Shown piece by piece: positions 34,473 through 41,862 of a stretch of DNA of 64,000 bases. The stretch is from positions 33,470 through 97,469 of the forward strand of contig CAYYYL010000008.1 in NCBI GenBank assembly GCA_964475835.1. The letters are read 5' to 3'. The stretch's first letter is position 1; each line of letters opens with the position of its first letter. The translations under genes were made by a program, and so were the position numbers. Source of the DNA: JABDCI01 sp964475835. Its GTDB lineage: Bacteria; Verrucomicrobiota; Verrucomicrobiia; JABWAM01. The notes below the pieces were generated by a model. The model was not told where the DNA came from, did no database searches, and saw only the letters and a list, made by a program, of their open reading frames with translations.

Positions 34473-35276
34473 TTATCGGAAGCTCTCCACGAGCGATCTC
34501 ACGATCAGCCCCCATCCGTCAGCGAGGACGAAGACCAGGATCTTGGTGGGAAGGGTCACCATGGTCGGCGGGAGCATCATCATGCCCATCGCCATCAGGA
34601 TTGAGGAGACCACCATATCGATCACAAGAAAGGGCAGGAAGATGGTGAATCCCATTTGAAAGGCCGTGCGCAGCTCACTCACCATGAAGGCCGGAACCAG
34701 CACCTGAAAGGGAATCTCGCCGGGTTTGATTTGCGCGGCGCTCTCGGGGGGCATCATGGAGGAAAAGAGCTGGATGTCCTTCTCGCGCGCATGACGAAGC
34801 ATGAACGCCTTGATGGGGACCCCCGCCTTCTCGATCGCTGCAGGCAATTCCATTTTTTTCTCCCGCAGCGGGGTCAACGCCTCCTTGTCGATTTGCGAAA
34901 AGACGGGATACATGATGAACCCCGTCATGAAGAGTGACAATGCCACGAGGATCTGACTGCTCGGCTGCTGAATCCCAAGCGCCGTGCGCAAAAAGGAGAG
35001 CACCACCACGATGCGCGTGAAGGACGTCATCATGATGATGAGCGAAGGCGCAAGACTAAGCACCGAAAAGAGCAGCAGCAGTTGAAGCGCCACACTCGTT
35101 TCGTTCGCCGCACCGGTACCTCCAAGCGAGACATTCAATTGCACGCTCGAGGGCTGTGCCTGGGCAAACCCTTCGGTCCCCCCACCAAGAACGAGGAGAG
35201 CAAGGGTGCAGAGGATTCCCCGGGTCAGGCAATGACCCGGGCGGAAAACTGTGGGGATGAATGAGGAACGCAACAT
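34473..35276 (-). CDS. fliP: Export gate protein FliP
   Basis: The 267-residue FliP has a signal-like N-terminus (LTRGILCTLALLVLGGGTEG) and LLLFSVLSLAPSLIIMMTSF, then TRIVVVLSFLRTALGIQQPS, SLFMTGFIMYPVFSQID and FTIFLPFLVIDMVVSSILMA. These are all family hallmarks. The ATG at 35276 is preferred to a longer frame because it begins the signal sequence; it has no clear ribosome site. It lies 17 bases from the -12 GC of a sigma-54 element (35291-35307), so its transcript would be almost leaderless. First gene of fliP-Q-R-flhB-flhA-flhF. Confidence 0.95.
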   Translation of the reverse strand: MLRSSFIPTVFRPGHCLTRGILCTLALLVLGGGTEGFAQAQPSSVQLNVSLGGTGAANETSVALQLLLLFSVLSLAPSLIIMMTSFTRIVVVLSFLRTALGIQQPSSQILVALSLFMTGFIMYPVFSQIDKEALTPLREKKMELPAAIEKAGVPIKAFMLRHAREKDIQLFSSMMPPESAAQIKPGEIPFQVLVPAFMVSELRTAFQMGFTIFLPFLVIDMVVSSILMAMGMMMLPPTMVTLPTKILVFVLADGWGLIVRSLVESFR

Positions 35277-35290
35277 TTCAAGGTGCTTAA

Positions 35291-35307
35291 AAGCAACCTT
35301 GATGCCA
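35291..35307 (-). promoter_or_regulatory. Sigma-54 promoter element of the fliP operon
   Basis: The minus strand reads TGGCATC-AAGG-TTGCTT, the same 17-bp layout as the other three sigma-54 elements of the window. It lies in the 130-bp gap between fliO and fliP. Transcription would begin near 35281, five bases before fliP. Confidence 0.72.
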
Positions 35308-35406
35308 TCCCCGCAGGACTTTGAAATGACGGCAATCGCCCCAAAAACTTTAGCAAAATCCCCAAAAAACACCTTTCGAAGGGAAACTTTTTCCCTTTTG
35401 CAGATG

Positions 35407-35688
35407 TCAAGACTTGGAAACTTCGGTCTTGGAAGGGGGGGCTTTCAGGGAAACGATTTGGACTCCCTGGGGGCCCTGGGCCACGAGAAAGGATTCGTTT
35501 CGAACATCGACAAGCAGGATGGATGCCCGGGGGGCAATCCCCACTTGATCCACGATCTGGATCTCATGATTGCCATGTCGTTGAACGAGCCATTTGCCGA
35601 TCCCCTGACGCGTGGTGACGGCATACCAGAGATAGAACATGAATCCCAGCACCGCGATGACAATGAGGATCGAGACGATCGGATTCAC
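35407..35688 (-). CDS. fliO: Flagellar export assembly protein FliO
   Basis: The 93-residue protein has one N-terminal membrane helix (PIVSILIVIAVLGFMFYLWY). The FliO-like cytoplasmic strand pattern EIQIVDQVGIAPRASILLVD, SFLVAQGPQGVQIVSL follows. FliO helps assemble the FliP complex. Its start overlaps the end of fliN by four bases (ATGA, 35685-35688). The short cytoplasmic tail is usual in this family, and sequence conservation is low, so position supports the call. Confidence 0.85.
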   Translation of the reverse strand: MNPIVSILIVIAVLGFMFYLWYAVTTRQGIGKWLVQRHGNHEIQIVDQVGIAPRASILLVDVRNESFLVAQGPQGVQIVSLKAPPSKTEVSKS

Positions 35689-35987
35689 ACAGCAGGCTTG
35701 GAAGGTGGCGTGGCGTCAGCAGCAGCAGCGGCGGCTGCCGGCTCCGCATTCACCACGTCGATGATCTTGATACCGAGATTGTTTTCCACCACAACCACTT
35801 CGCCGTGAGCCACAAGTTTATGGTTCACGTACAGATTCACGGGCTCATCCGCCTTTTTATCGAGCTCAATGATTGAACCAGATGCCAGGCCCATCACATT
35901 CTTGAGCGACATCTCCGTGCTGCCAAGTTCCACCGTGATTTCCACGGGGATATCCATCAAGTGATCGAGTGACTCAGGAGTGGCCAT
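35685..35987 (-). CDS. fliN: Flagellar switch protein FliN
   Basis: The 100-residue FliN holds the SpoA domain: LMDIPVEITVELGSTEMSLK, NVMGLASGSIIELDKKADEP, VNLYVNHKLVAHGEVVVVEN and NLGIKIIDVV. An Ala/Pro-rich tail follows. FliN forms the base of the C-ring and docks FliH. The ATG at 35987 is taken over an upstream TTG. fliM, which usually precedes fliN, is absent: fliL ends only 51 bp upstream. Confidence 0.93.
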   Translation of the reverse strand: MATPESLDHLMDIPVEITVELGSTEMSLKNVMGLASGSIIELDKKADEPVNLYVNHKLVAHGEVVVVENNLGIKIIDVVNAEPAAAAAAADATPPSKPAV

Positions 35988-36038
35988 AACAGGAACCGGT
36001 GTCAAAGTTCATCATTCCAAGAATAAAAAGCAAGGTCG

Positions 36039-36776
36039 TTATTGAATGATCAATTCGGTGAAGTAGAGATTGGAAATTTCCCCTTGTTTGAGAACCGAGT
36101 TGAGTAAGCCGACGATTTCCGTGCGGAGGCGCTGACGTACATCGGGGGCTTCAAGCTCCTCCATACGTTTGGAGGCAAGGGCCGTCGTCACAATATCCGT
36201 CACCTGAGCCTTGCGCTGCTCCATCTCCATCAACACATTGGGGGAAGCTTCAAAGTCCATTCCTGCGCGAAGAAAACGCGTGCCACGGGTACCTGCAATG
36301 TTCACCACCTGATCCGTCAGAGCGAACTTGGCGCCACCCTCTCCCTTCTCCCCCTTGCCACCATGCTCCTCTTTTTTACCGTGTTCCTCCTTCTTGCCAC
36401 CCTCCTCCTTCTTGCCGTGTTCCTCTTTCTTACCACCCTCCTCCTTCTTGCCATGCTCTTCCTTTTTTCCCCCCTCCTCCTTTTTGCCGTGAGTTTCCTC
36501 CCCACCAGCGGAGGCTTCCTTTTTGACGGCAGCGATTTTGGGGGCAAGAGCCATGCGGGCGACCAGGAATCCCATCACCGGGAGTAGCACGAGGGAACCT
36601 CCCACGACGATCAGGGGAAGCATGCCTGCCAATTTGGAGGCTTTGGCAGCCGGAGCCGCGCCTTCTGCGGGAGCCCCTTCCTTGCCGGCTTCGGCAGGAG
36701 CGGCTTCCTTCGCGGCATCGGGCTTTTTCGGTTCCTCCGCTTTCGGAGCTTCCTTGGGTTTGGCTTCCTCGGGCAT
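36039..36776 (-). CDS. fliL: FliL with a KKEE-repeat linker
   Basis: The 245-residue protein has an N-terminal Lys/Glu/Ala/Pro-rich cytoplasmic tail and a membrane helix (LPLIVVGGSLVLLPVMGFLV). A periplasmic linker of seven hexads of GKKEE(G/H) follows. The FliL domain comes last: ALTDQVVNIAGTRGTRFLRA, QRKAQVTDIVTTALASKRME and LNSVLKQGEISNLYFTELII. FliL rings surround the stator and support torque. The linker is unusually long and charged. The gene lies between flgE and fliN. Confidence 0.92.
   Translation of the reverse strand: MPEEAKPKEAPKAEEPKKPDAAKEAAPAEAGKEGAPAEGAAPAAKASKLAGMLPLIVVGGSLVLLPVMGFLVARMALAPKIAAVKKEASAGGEETHGKKEEGGKKEEHGKKEEGGKKEEHGKKEEGGKKEEHGKKEEHGGKGEKGEGGAKFALTDQVVNIAGTRGTRFLRAGMDFEASPNVLMEMEQRKAQVTDIVTTALASKRMEELEAPDVRQRLRTEIVGLLNSVLKQGEISNLYFTELIIQ
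36363..36488 (-). repeat. In-frame tandem repeat coding for (GKKEE-G/H) hexads in fliL
   Basis: Seven 18-bp units lie in frame, grouped as 36-bp pairs GKKEEG+GKKEEH repeated three times plus one more hexad. On the minus strand the units are A/G-rich with occasional synonymous changes, so the repeats are not fully identical. Such a tract is prone to length change by replication slippage. Confidence 0.85.
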
Positions 36777-36788
36777 AAGCTAAAGGGA

Positions 36789-38069
36789 TTAACGTTTCAG
36801 ATTAACGACGGTTTGAAGGAGCTCGTCACTCGTCGAGATAACGCGTGCGTTGGCTTCAAACCCACGTTGGGTCACAATCATGTCGGAGAACTGCTCGGAC
36901 AAGTCCACGTTGGATAGTTCCAACGCACCACTTTGCACCTGACCGAAACCATTCGTCCCGGCTTTGCGGGTATCACTCGTTTCGGAGAACGATGAACCTC
37001 CGGAAAAGGCGCCTGCGGAGTCGGAGAAGGTGTAGAGATTGTTACCACTCTTCTGAAGGGCCGTCGGGTTGGCGAACTTGGCAATCATAATGTAGCCAAT
37101 GACGCGGGTGGTACCCGCCGATCCAAAGAGCGAGATTTTTCCGTCCAATCCGAGGGTGTAACTCTGGACGGACTCCGTGCGCAACGTTCCGAGGGCCACA
37201 CCACCCCCCAGCGTTCCCGATGAAGGAGTCGCCAATTCCGTACCTGAGGAAGTCGTGGTCACCACAATGGCGTTACCCCCCGTACCCGCCGTCCGGGCGG
37301 TCAGGGTGATGACGTTTCCACTCGTGACGGCACCCACACCGGCCGCAGCCGTCAGGGCGGAGTGCGCATTGATGGCAGTCGAAATGGCTGTGGCCGTGGT
37401 GGAGGCGCTTAGTCCAAGGGCGATTTCACCACTCGTTCCCGTATTGGCGGCAGGCGTTCCTCCGTTGGCAATAAAGGTGAAGGTGACACCTCCAACGACG
37501 ATGGTATCGGCGACATCCGGCAGGTCGGATGTACCGACGGTCACACTGGCAGCAGCAGCCACAGCAGGGGATTGGGACACGAATGTCGTGGGAATCGTGA
37601 TATCCGCAATGGAGGTGGGGGCAGAGGTACCGGGATCGGTCGCATCACCGGAATCGCTGGATGCATTTCCCACTACTCCCCGTACGTTCATACCAAGAGC
37701 GTTGATGAGATTGCCGACGCTGTCGAGGGTGAAATCGCCGGCGCGTGTGAAGACGATATTTCCGCTCGAGTCGTTTAATACAAAGAACCCTTCACCCGAG
37801 ATCGCCATGTCGGTGTTGTTACCGGTTCGCTGCAAGGAGCCTTGCGACATGACCGTTCCGATGGTTTCCGTCTGACCGCCTGAACCGATTTGAATACCAA
37901 TCGGCTGCTGCGAGGACGGTGCACGCAAAGTCTGATAAAAGGATTCGGAAAAGTTGGCACGGCTTTGTTTGAAGCCAACCGTATTGGTGTTGGCAATGTT
38001 ATCCGCGATCGCGTCAATTTTCTGTTGATGGATTCGCAGACCGGCGACTGCTGTATTTAGTGCGGGCAT
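36789..38069 (-). CDS. flgE: Flagellar hook protein FlgE
   Basis: The 426-residue hook protein starts PALNTAVAGLRIHQQKIDAI and ADNIANTNTVGFKQSRANFS, and has NNTDMAISGEGFFVLNDSSG. A variable Thr/Ala/Gly-rich centre (about 150-290) carries the D2-type insert. It ends SNVDLSEQFSDMIVTQRGFE, ANARVISTSDELLQ. It polymerises into the hook. It follows flgD by 21 bp. The centre repeats short Thr/Ala/Gly strings and may be a target of O-modification, which is speculation. Confidence 0.95.
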   Translation of the reverse strand: MPALNTAVAGLRIHQQKIDAIADNIANTNTVGFKQSRANFSESFYQTLRAPSSQQPIGIQIGSGGQTETIGTVMSQGSLQRTGNNTDMAISGEGFFVLNDSSGNIVFTRAGDFTLDSVGNLINALGMNVRGVVGNASSDSGDATDPGTSAPTSIADITIPTTFVSQSPAVAAAASVTVGTSDLPDVADTIVVGGVTFTFIANGGTPAANTGTSGEIALGLSASTTATAISTAINAHSALTAAAGVGAVTSGNVITLTARTAGTGGNAIVVTTTSSGTELATPSSGTLGGGVALGTLRTESVQSYTLGLDGKISLFGSAGTTRVIGYIMIAKFANPTALQKSGNNLYTFSDSAGAFSGGSSFSETSDTRKAGTNGFGQVQSGALELSNVDLSEQFSDMIVTQRGFEANARVISTSDELLQTVVNLKR

Positions 38070-38090
38070 AGGATACTCCTGTTTTTAAAT

Positions 38091-38561
38091 TTAGGGTGTA
38101 GCGGGTGTGGTTGAAGGGGTTGCGGGGACATCCGGGAGGACTGATTCCAAGCCCGAAAGGGGATACATCTTTCCATTAACCTCGAGCTCAATGAGCGTGG
38201 TGGGATTTCCGTTACTATCCTTCATTGGACTCGCGGTAACTTTGGTCACATTACCGACAATGACGTTGGCATCACTGTCGTGAAGTTGAATGCGTTTATT
38301 GATGAGCTGCTGGCCGAGGGTCAACTGCTGGTCGACGCCTAAACGGGTCATTCCCTGCTGCATCGCCGTCATTGCCTGGATGGACGCGATCTGGGTCATT
38401 TGCGTCATCATGCTGTCGCTATCCGTGGGTTTGGTCGGATTTTGATTGCCCAATTGGGCGATTAAGAGCTTGAGAAAATCCTGCTGTCCCAGCGCCTTGG
38501 CCTGCACACGGTCGTTGGCCGGGGCGACGTAGGTCTGACTGGTTACGGGGTTGGTGGTCAT
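38091..38561 (-). CDS. flgD: Hook-cap protein FlgD
   Basis: The 156-residue FlgD carries LGQQDFLKLLIAQLGNQNPT, KPTDSDSMMTQMTQIASIQA and a C-terminal LTLGQQLINKRIQLHDSDAN-V-G strand set. It ends LSGLESVLPDVPATP. It caps the growing hook and is shed later. The protein is shorter than enterobacterial FlgD, with little of the Tudor/fibronectin-like part. It is flanked by flgE and a FlgD-like partner. Confidence 0.92.
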   Translation of the reverse strand: MTTNPVTSQTYVAPANDRVQAKALGQQDFLKLLIAQLGNQNPTKPTDSDSMMTQMTQIASIQAMTAMQQGMTRLGVDQQLTLGQQLINKRIQLHDSDANVIVGNVTKVTASPMKDSNGNPTTLIELEVNGKMYPLSGLESVLPDVPATPSTTPATP

Positions 38562-38581
38562 AGGTAAGAATTGTTTTAGGC

Positions 38582-38992
38582 TTATACGTGGGTCTGGACT
38601 CCGTAAAGCACCGCCTGGACCGAAGAGAGGGGTTGATTGCGTCCATTGATCACGAGATTGAGTTCACCGTTGGAAAATGAGAAGCCAGCCACGACGCCAT
38701 TACTCGAATTCCCACCGGAATCCACCACCTGAACGGTCTTGTTCATCAGCATTTTTCCCAGAGCCATTTTCTGGTCAGGGGGAAGTGTCCCATGAGCGCG
38801 ATACGTGGCGAGCAAGTTTTGGATTTGGGAAAGATCCGCATTGGGATTCACTTGGGCGGACTGCACCTCCTGCATCAGCTTCGAGTTGAAACTCGGTCCA
38901 GTCACAGGCGCGGGGGCCGATGGCCGGTTTCCAAACACGAGGTTGCTCAATATTGATCCGGCGGCGGAGGCTGCTGCAAGTATGGGAAACAT
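38582..38992 (-). CDS. FlgD-like companion protein lacking the FlgD N-terminal motif
   Basis: The 136-residue protein starts MFPILAAASAAGSILSNLVF (hydrophobic). It has a linker and then MALGKMLMNKTVQVVDSGGN, followed by NGVVAGFSFSNGELNLVING and PLSSVQAVL. This second half aligns with the end of the adjacent FlgD, which has LGQQLINKRIQLHDS...VNGKMYPLSGLESVL. The DFLKLLIAQLGNQNP N-terminal signature is missing. The ATG at 38992 has AAGGA six bases upstream; a longer upstream frame was rejected. A hook-cap accessory derived from flgD is inferred. It lies between fliK and flgD. Confidence 0.7.
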   Translation of the reverse strand: MFPILAAASAAGSILSNLVFGNRPSAPAPVTGPSFNSKLMQEVQSAQVNPNADLSQIQNLLATYRAHGTLPPDQKMALGKMLMNKTVQVVDSGGNSSNGVVAGFSFSNGELNLVINGRNQPLSSVQAVLYGVQTHV

Positions 38993-39006
38993 GGGGGATC
39001 CTTGTC

Positions 39007-40728
39007 TTAAGCCCAATATTCGTTGGGTTTGGTTGAAATTTCCTCGGAAACGGAAACCTCCTCCTCTTCAGGAAGATGATTGTCCGCGAAACCTTCACGC
39101 TGAAAACGCTGACCCTGCTGACGGGTAAGATCGAAGGGTGAACCTTGAAGAGTGGGAGCATGCCACACAATGGGTGTGGTGCTGTTTGGGGACTGCTGGA
39201 GGGAAGGAAGTTGATGTGCGATCCATTCCTGAACCTGGCGGTTCGATACCGACCACTGCACCGTCCAACCCTTTGAAGTCCACTGCATCTCCAGATGCAC
39301 TTTGCCCAAAGCTTGGGGCTCCAGTTCAAAAGTAAGACTCTTGGGCCGAGGCGGCGTCTGGGCTTCCACCGCCTGACGCACCCGATCCATGAAATTACTC
39401 AACGTCGCCTTCGCCGAGGTTGTCCCCGAGGCTTCGGAACGGTTCGGCGCCTTGGTCGCGATCACCGCGGCCTCAGGCGTCAATGAATCTTTCTGCACTT
39501 CAGGCATGACCTTATTCTGAGCAGGCTGGGTGCCAATCTCGTTAAAAGCCTCCATGGAAGCCTTGGTCATGTAAGTTTGAGCCTCTTCCTTGACCGTAAT
39601 CTGAGTAAAGGCCCGTGCTTCTCCAAGGATGGGAGGCGACCATTTGAGATCAGGACCTTTTTTTCCTACCTTGGGCTCAGGGGGAGAAACTTTTTCCGTT
39701 GGCACGTCGATTTCCTTCTTCTCCACTGGACTTGCATCAACGGATGTTTTGGAATTTTTGGTAAGGTTTGCCGCCGGGGCTTGTACTACCGTGGGTTCCG
39801 AATCAGATTTTTTGGGATCCGATTTGGCATCCTGTTCCGTGGAAGCTTCCTCCCCTTTCCCGGACACGACTTTGATGGGTGAAACTTCCTGCGGCGCATC
39901 GGATTTTGTCGACGGTGCCTCCTGGGTCCGTGTGGGTGTCACCTTGGCCGAGGCATTCTGGGGGTCTGTCATTGTCTTTTCCGTTTCAGACGTTTCAATA
40001 GCTGTCTCACTCAGTAGGGCAGAAGCTGCGGCCTCCGGGAGAGGTGTCTCCACAGGGAGTGGAGCGGTTGTTTTCGGAACTTCGGAAGCTGGAAGGGGAT
40101 TCTCCGATTGAATCGAATCTGTTTTTGCAAGGGCTTCAGCAACCACTTTTCCGAAGGGAGCATCGGTCCGGACAGCACCATTCTGAGCTGTTGTTTCTGG
40201 ATCGGATACGTCGCCTTCTGTGGCCGCCTTGGGAGTTTCACTGGTTGGGACAGGAAGAATGGTGACAATGGGCGAAGTGATGGCTTCGCAGGCATGAGTC
40301 ACGGTGATTTCCTGGGTGGTGCCATCTTCATTGTCTGAAGATTCGCTCTCGCTGGGATCACGGGATTGGGTTTGTTCCTTGCTGGATTTCCCGGTGTTCT
40401 TCCTGGTGGGAACCTCCACCTTTTCAGAATTTCCTCTGACTGCTGCCGCGCCCGCATCGGTCGGATCCTGGTCCTTCCTGCACCGGACACGGGGGTCTTC
40501 ATCATGAGAAGAGGTGTCCGTATCGGATGTCTCGCTGGATTTCGTCTTCCGGGCATCGGAAGCCGGTTTTTCCTGAGGAGTTCTATGGACAGCAACCCCG
40601 AGGAGATAGTCTTCAAATCCCCGACCCTCATCCTTTTTATCAGGAGCATGGCTGCGGGGTTGAGGCTTGTTCGAAATGGGAGCTGCCTCCTGGGGCATGA
40701 GTGAAATGAGAGATGGGGTATTCATCAT
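39007..40728 (-). CDS. fliK: Hook-length control protein FliK
   Basis: The 573-residue protein has a long, low-complexity, Ser/Thr/Pro/Glu/Lys-rich N-terminal region (about 1-440) and a FliK C-terminal domain. The latter has KSLTFELEPQALGKVHLEMQ, WTSKGWTVQWSVSNRQVQEW and IAHQLPSLQQS, matching the L-x-P-x-x-LG-V-x-V pattern. FliK measures hook length and triggers the FlhB switch. It is longer than the roughly 400 residues of enterobacterial FliK, mainly through the disordered part. Two adjacent ATGs (40728, 40725) are possible starts. Confidence 0.88.
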   Translation of the reverse strand: MMNTPSLISLMPQEAAPISNKPQPRSHAPDKKDEGRGFEDYLLGVAVHRTPQEKPASDARKTKSSETSDTDTSSHDEDPRVRCRKDQDPTDAGAAAVRGNSEKVEVPTRKNTGKSSKEQTQSRDPSESESSDNEDGTTQEITVTHACEAITSPIVTILPVPTSETPKAATEGDVSDPETTAQNGAVRTDAPFGKVVAEALAKTDSIQSENPLPASEVPKTTAPLPVETPLPEAAASALLSETAIETSETEKTMTDPQNASAKVTPTRTQEAPSTKSDAPQEVSPIKVVSGKGEEASTEQDAKSDPKKSDSEPTVVQAPAANLTKNSKTSVDASPVEKKEIDVPTEKVSPPEPKVGKKGPDLKWSPPILGEARAFTQITVKEEAQTYMTKASMEAFNEIGTQPAQNKVMPEVQKDSLTPEAAVIATKAPNRSEASGTTSAKATLSNFMDRVRQAVEAQTPPRPKSLTFELEPQALGKVHLEMQWTSKGWTVQWSVSNRQVQEWIAHQLPSLQQSPNSTTPIVWHAPTLQGSPFDLTRQQGQRFQREGFADNHLPEEEEVSVSEEISTKPNEYWA

Positions 40729-40746
40729 AAGGATGGATGGGGATGG

Positions 40747-41376
40747 TTACGGAGTTTCGGATGGGGGTTGGATGGAAACGCGCAACAAGGTGGTCATGCG
40801 CACGGCTTTGTCGACGGTAATCCCGCCGGCAGCCCATACGCCCATGATCTTGGCAGCGTTGCCTTCCTTCATTTTTCGCAAAATCTGAACGGTCTGTGCC
40901 TCGGGCAGTGAGGCTAGAACCTTGGCAGCATTGCCCGGCTCCATGGCGGTATACACCTTGGCGAGCTGGGAGATATTGACGTCCTGGGAAGCGTCCACGA
41001 GCACGAGTCTTGCATCCATCTGCTTGCGGTACTGCTCGATCTGATCGTTGAGTTTGTCGAGGGAGGCCCGCTCGAGCTTCATGTCCTCCTCCAGCTTGTT
41101 CAGCTTGCTCTCCCGTTGATCAAGCACCTCGGCCCGCTTTTTCAGGTCAGTGCCCCAGGAATCCATTTCGGAAGCGACCTTGCGCAGGCGCTCCAGCTCC
41201 ATGCGAGCGCGTTCCTGAAGGGGATAACTGTCAAGATTGTCACCCGCCTCCACATAGATCGGTTTCCAGAACCCGGCCTGCCACAAGCCGCCGATAAATC
41301 CGACGGTGAATAGAATGAACAGCACGCCCAGCAAAACGGGCAATTTCATGAACAACTTTAGAAGTTTCGAGATCAT
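40747..41376 (-). CDS. MotE/FlbB-like periplasmic protein with coiled coil and MgtE-N-like domain
   Basis: The 209-residue protein has an N-terminal membrane anchor (LPVLLGVLFILFTVGFIGGL). A long coiled coil follows (about 55-125, for example LDQRESKLNKLEEDMKLERA), then LAKVYTAMEPGNAAKVLASL, PEAQTVQILRKMKEGNAAKI and MGVWAAGGITV. The Y-x-x-M-x-P-x-x-A-A-x-I/V-L pattern is that of MgtE-N-like domains in MotE and FlbB. In epsilonproteobacteria and Firmicutes such proteins help MotC or FliL stators. Here it sits between fliJ and fliK. The role is inferred. Confidence 0.82.
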   Translation of the reverse strand: MISKLLKLFMKLPVLLGVLFILFTVGFIGGLWQAGFWKPIYVEAGDNLDSYPLQERARMELERLRKVASEMDSWGTDLKKRAEVLDQRESKLNKLEEDMKLERASLDKLNDQIEQYRKQMDARLVLVDASQDVNISQLAKVYTAMEPGNAAKVLASLPEAQTVQILRKMKEGNAAKIMGVWAAGGITVDKAVRMTTLLRVSIQPPSETP

Positions 41377-41382
41377 AAAGGG

Positions 41383-41859
41383 TTAGGCGTGCTGCAGCGT
41401 GCGGCCGCGGCTCGCCCGGGTTTTTTGAAATGCAAGAAGCGTGGCGCGTTCGTCGCTGATTTTTTGTTCCTCACGATCACTTTCCTGGCTCCAACGGAGA
41501 CGACTCCGGTTCTTCAATCGCTCGAGAATCTCCTGCTTCTTTCGGGCCTCCTGCCAGGTATTGAGGGCTTGCTGGGCCCGCTGTTCGAAAAGTTGTTCCA
41601 GTTTGAGGTGCTCTGTCCAAAGGCTGAAAAACACGTGGGCGGATCGTTGGTTGCGGCTCAGATCACCCGCCAGGACCATTCCCTCCTGCTGGTTCCGTCG
41701 CACATCCATCCAGGCATTGAGCTCGGCCAGAAGCCGCTGCCCCTCCTCCTTCGCCCTCCGGAGTTCCTGCATGGCCTGCGCCCATTTTTGAAAAGCCTGC
41801 TCCTGGAGCTGAGTCCTCAGCACCAGCACGCTTTCCAATGGAAATCGAAACGCCTTCAT
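41383..41859 (-). CDS. fliJ: Export chaperone FliJ
   Basis: The 158-residue protein begins KAFRFPLESVLVLRTQLQEQ, the FliJ opening, and is a two-helix coiled coil throughout (for example LRRAKEEGQRLLAELNAWMD). It ends in a basic stretch. FliJ fits in the centre of the FliI hexamer and links it to FlhA. It is next to fliI (3 bp). Sequence conservation in the family is low beyond the opening motif and the coiled coil. Confidence 0.9.
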   Translation of the reverse strand: MKAFRFPLESVLVLRTQLQEQAFQKWAQAMQELRRAKEEGQRLLAELNAWMDVRRNQQEGMVLAGDLSRNQRSAHVFFSLWTEHLKLEQLFEQRAQQALNTWQEARKKQEILERLKNRSRLRWSQESDREEQKISDERATLLAFQKTRASRGRTLQHA

Positions 41860-41862
41860 TTG

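Noticed and set aside
36363..36488. CRISPR-like array in the repeat region near 36.4 kb
   Set aside because: Repeats are contiguous, in frame with fliL and have no spacers.
39007..40728. FliK N-terminal region as a spurious reading frame
   Set aside because: The C-terminal FliK domain is in the same frame, and low-complexity N-termini are normal for FliK.
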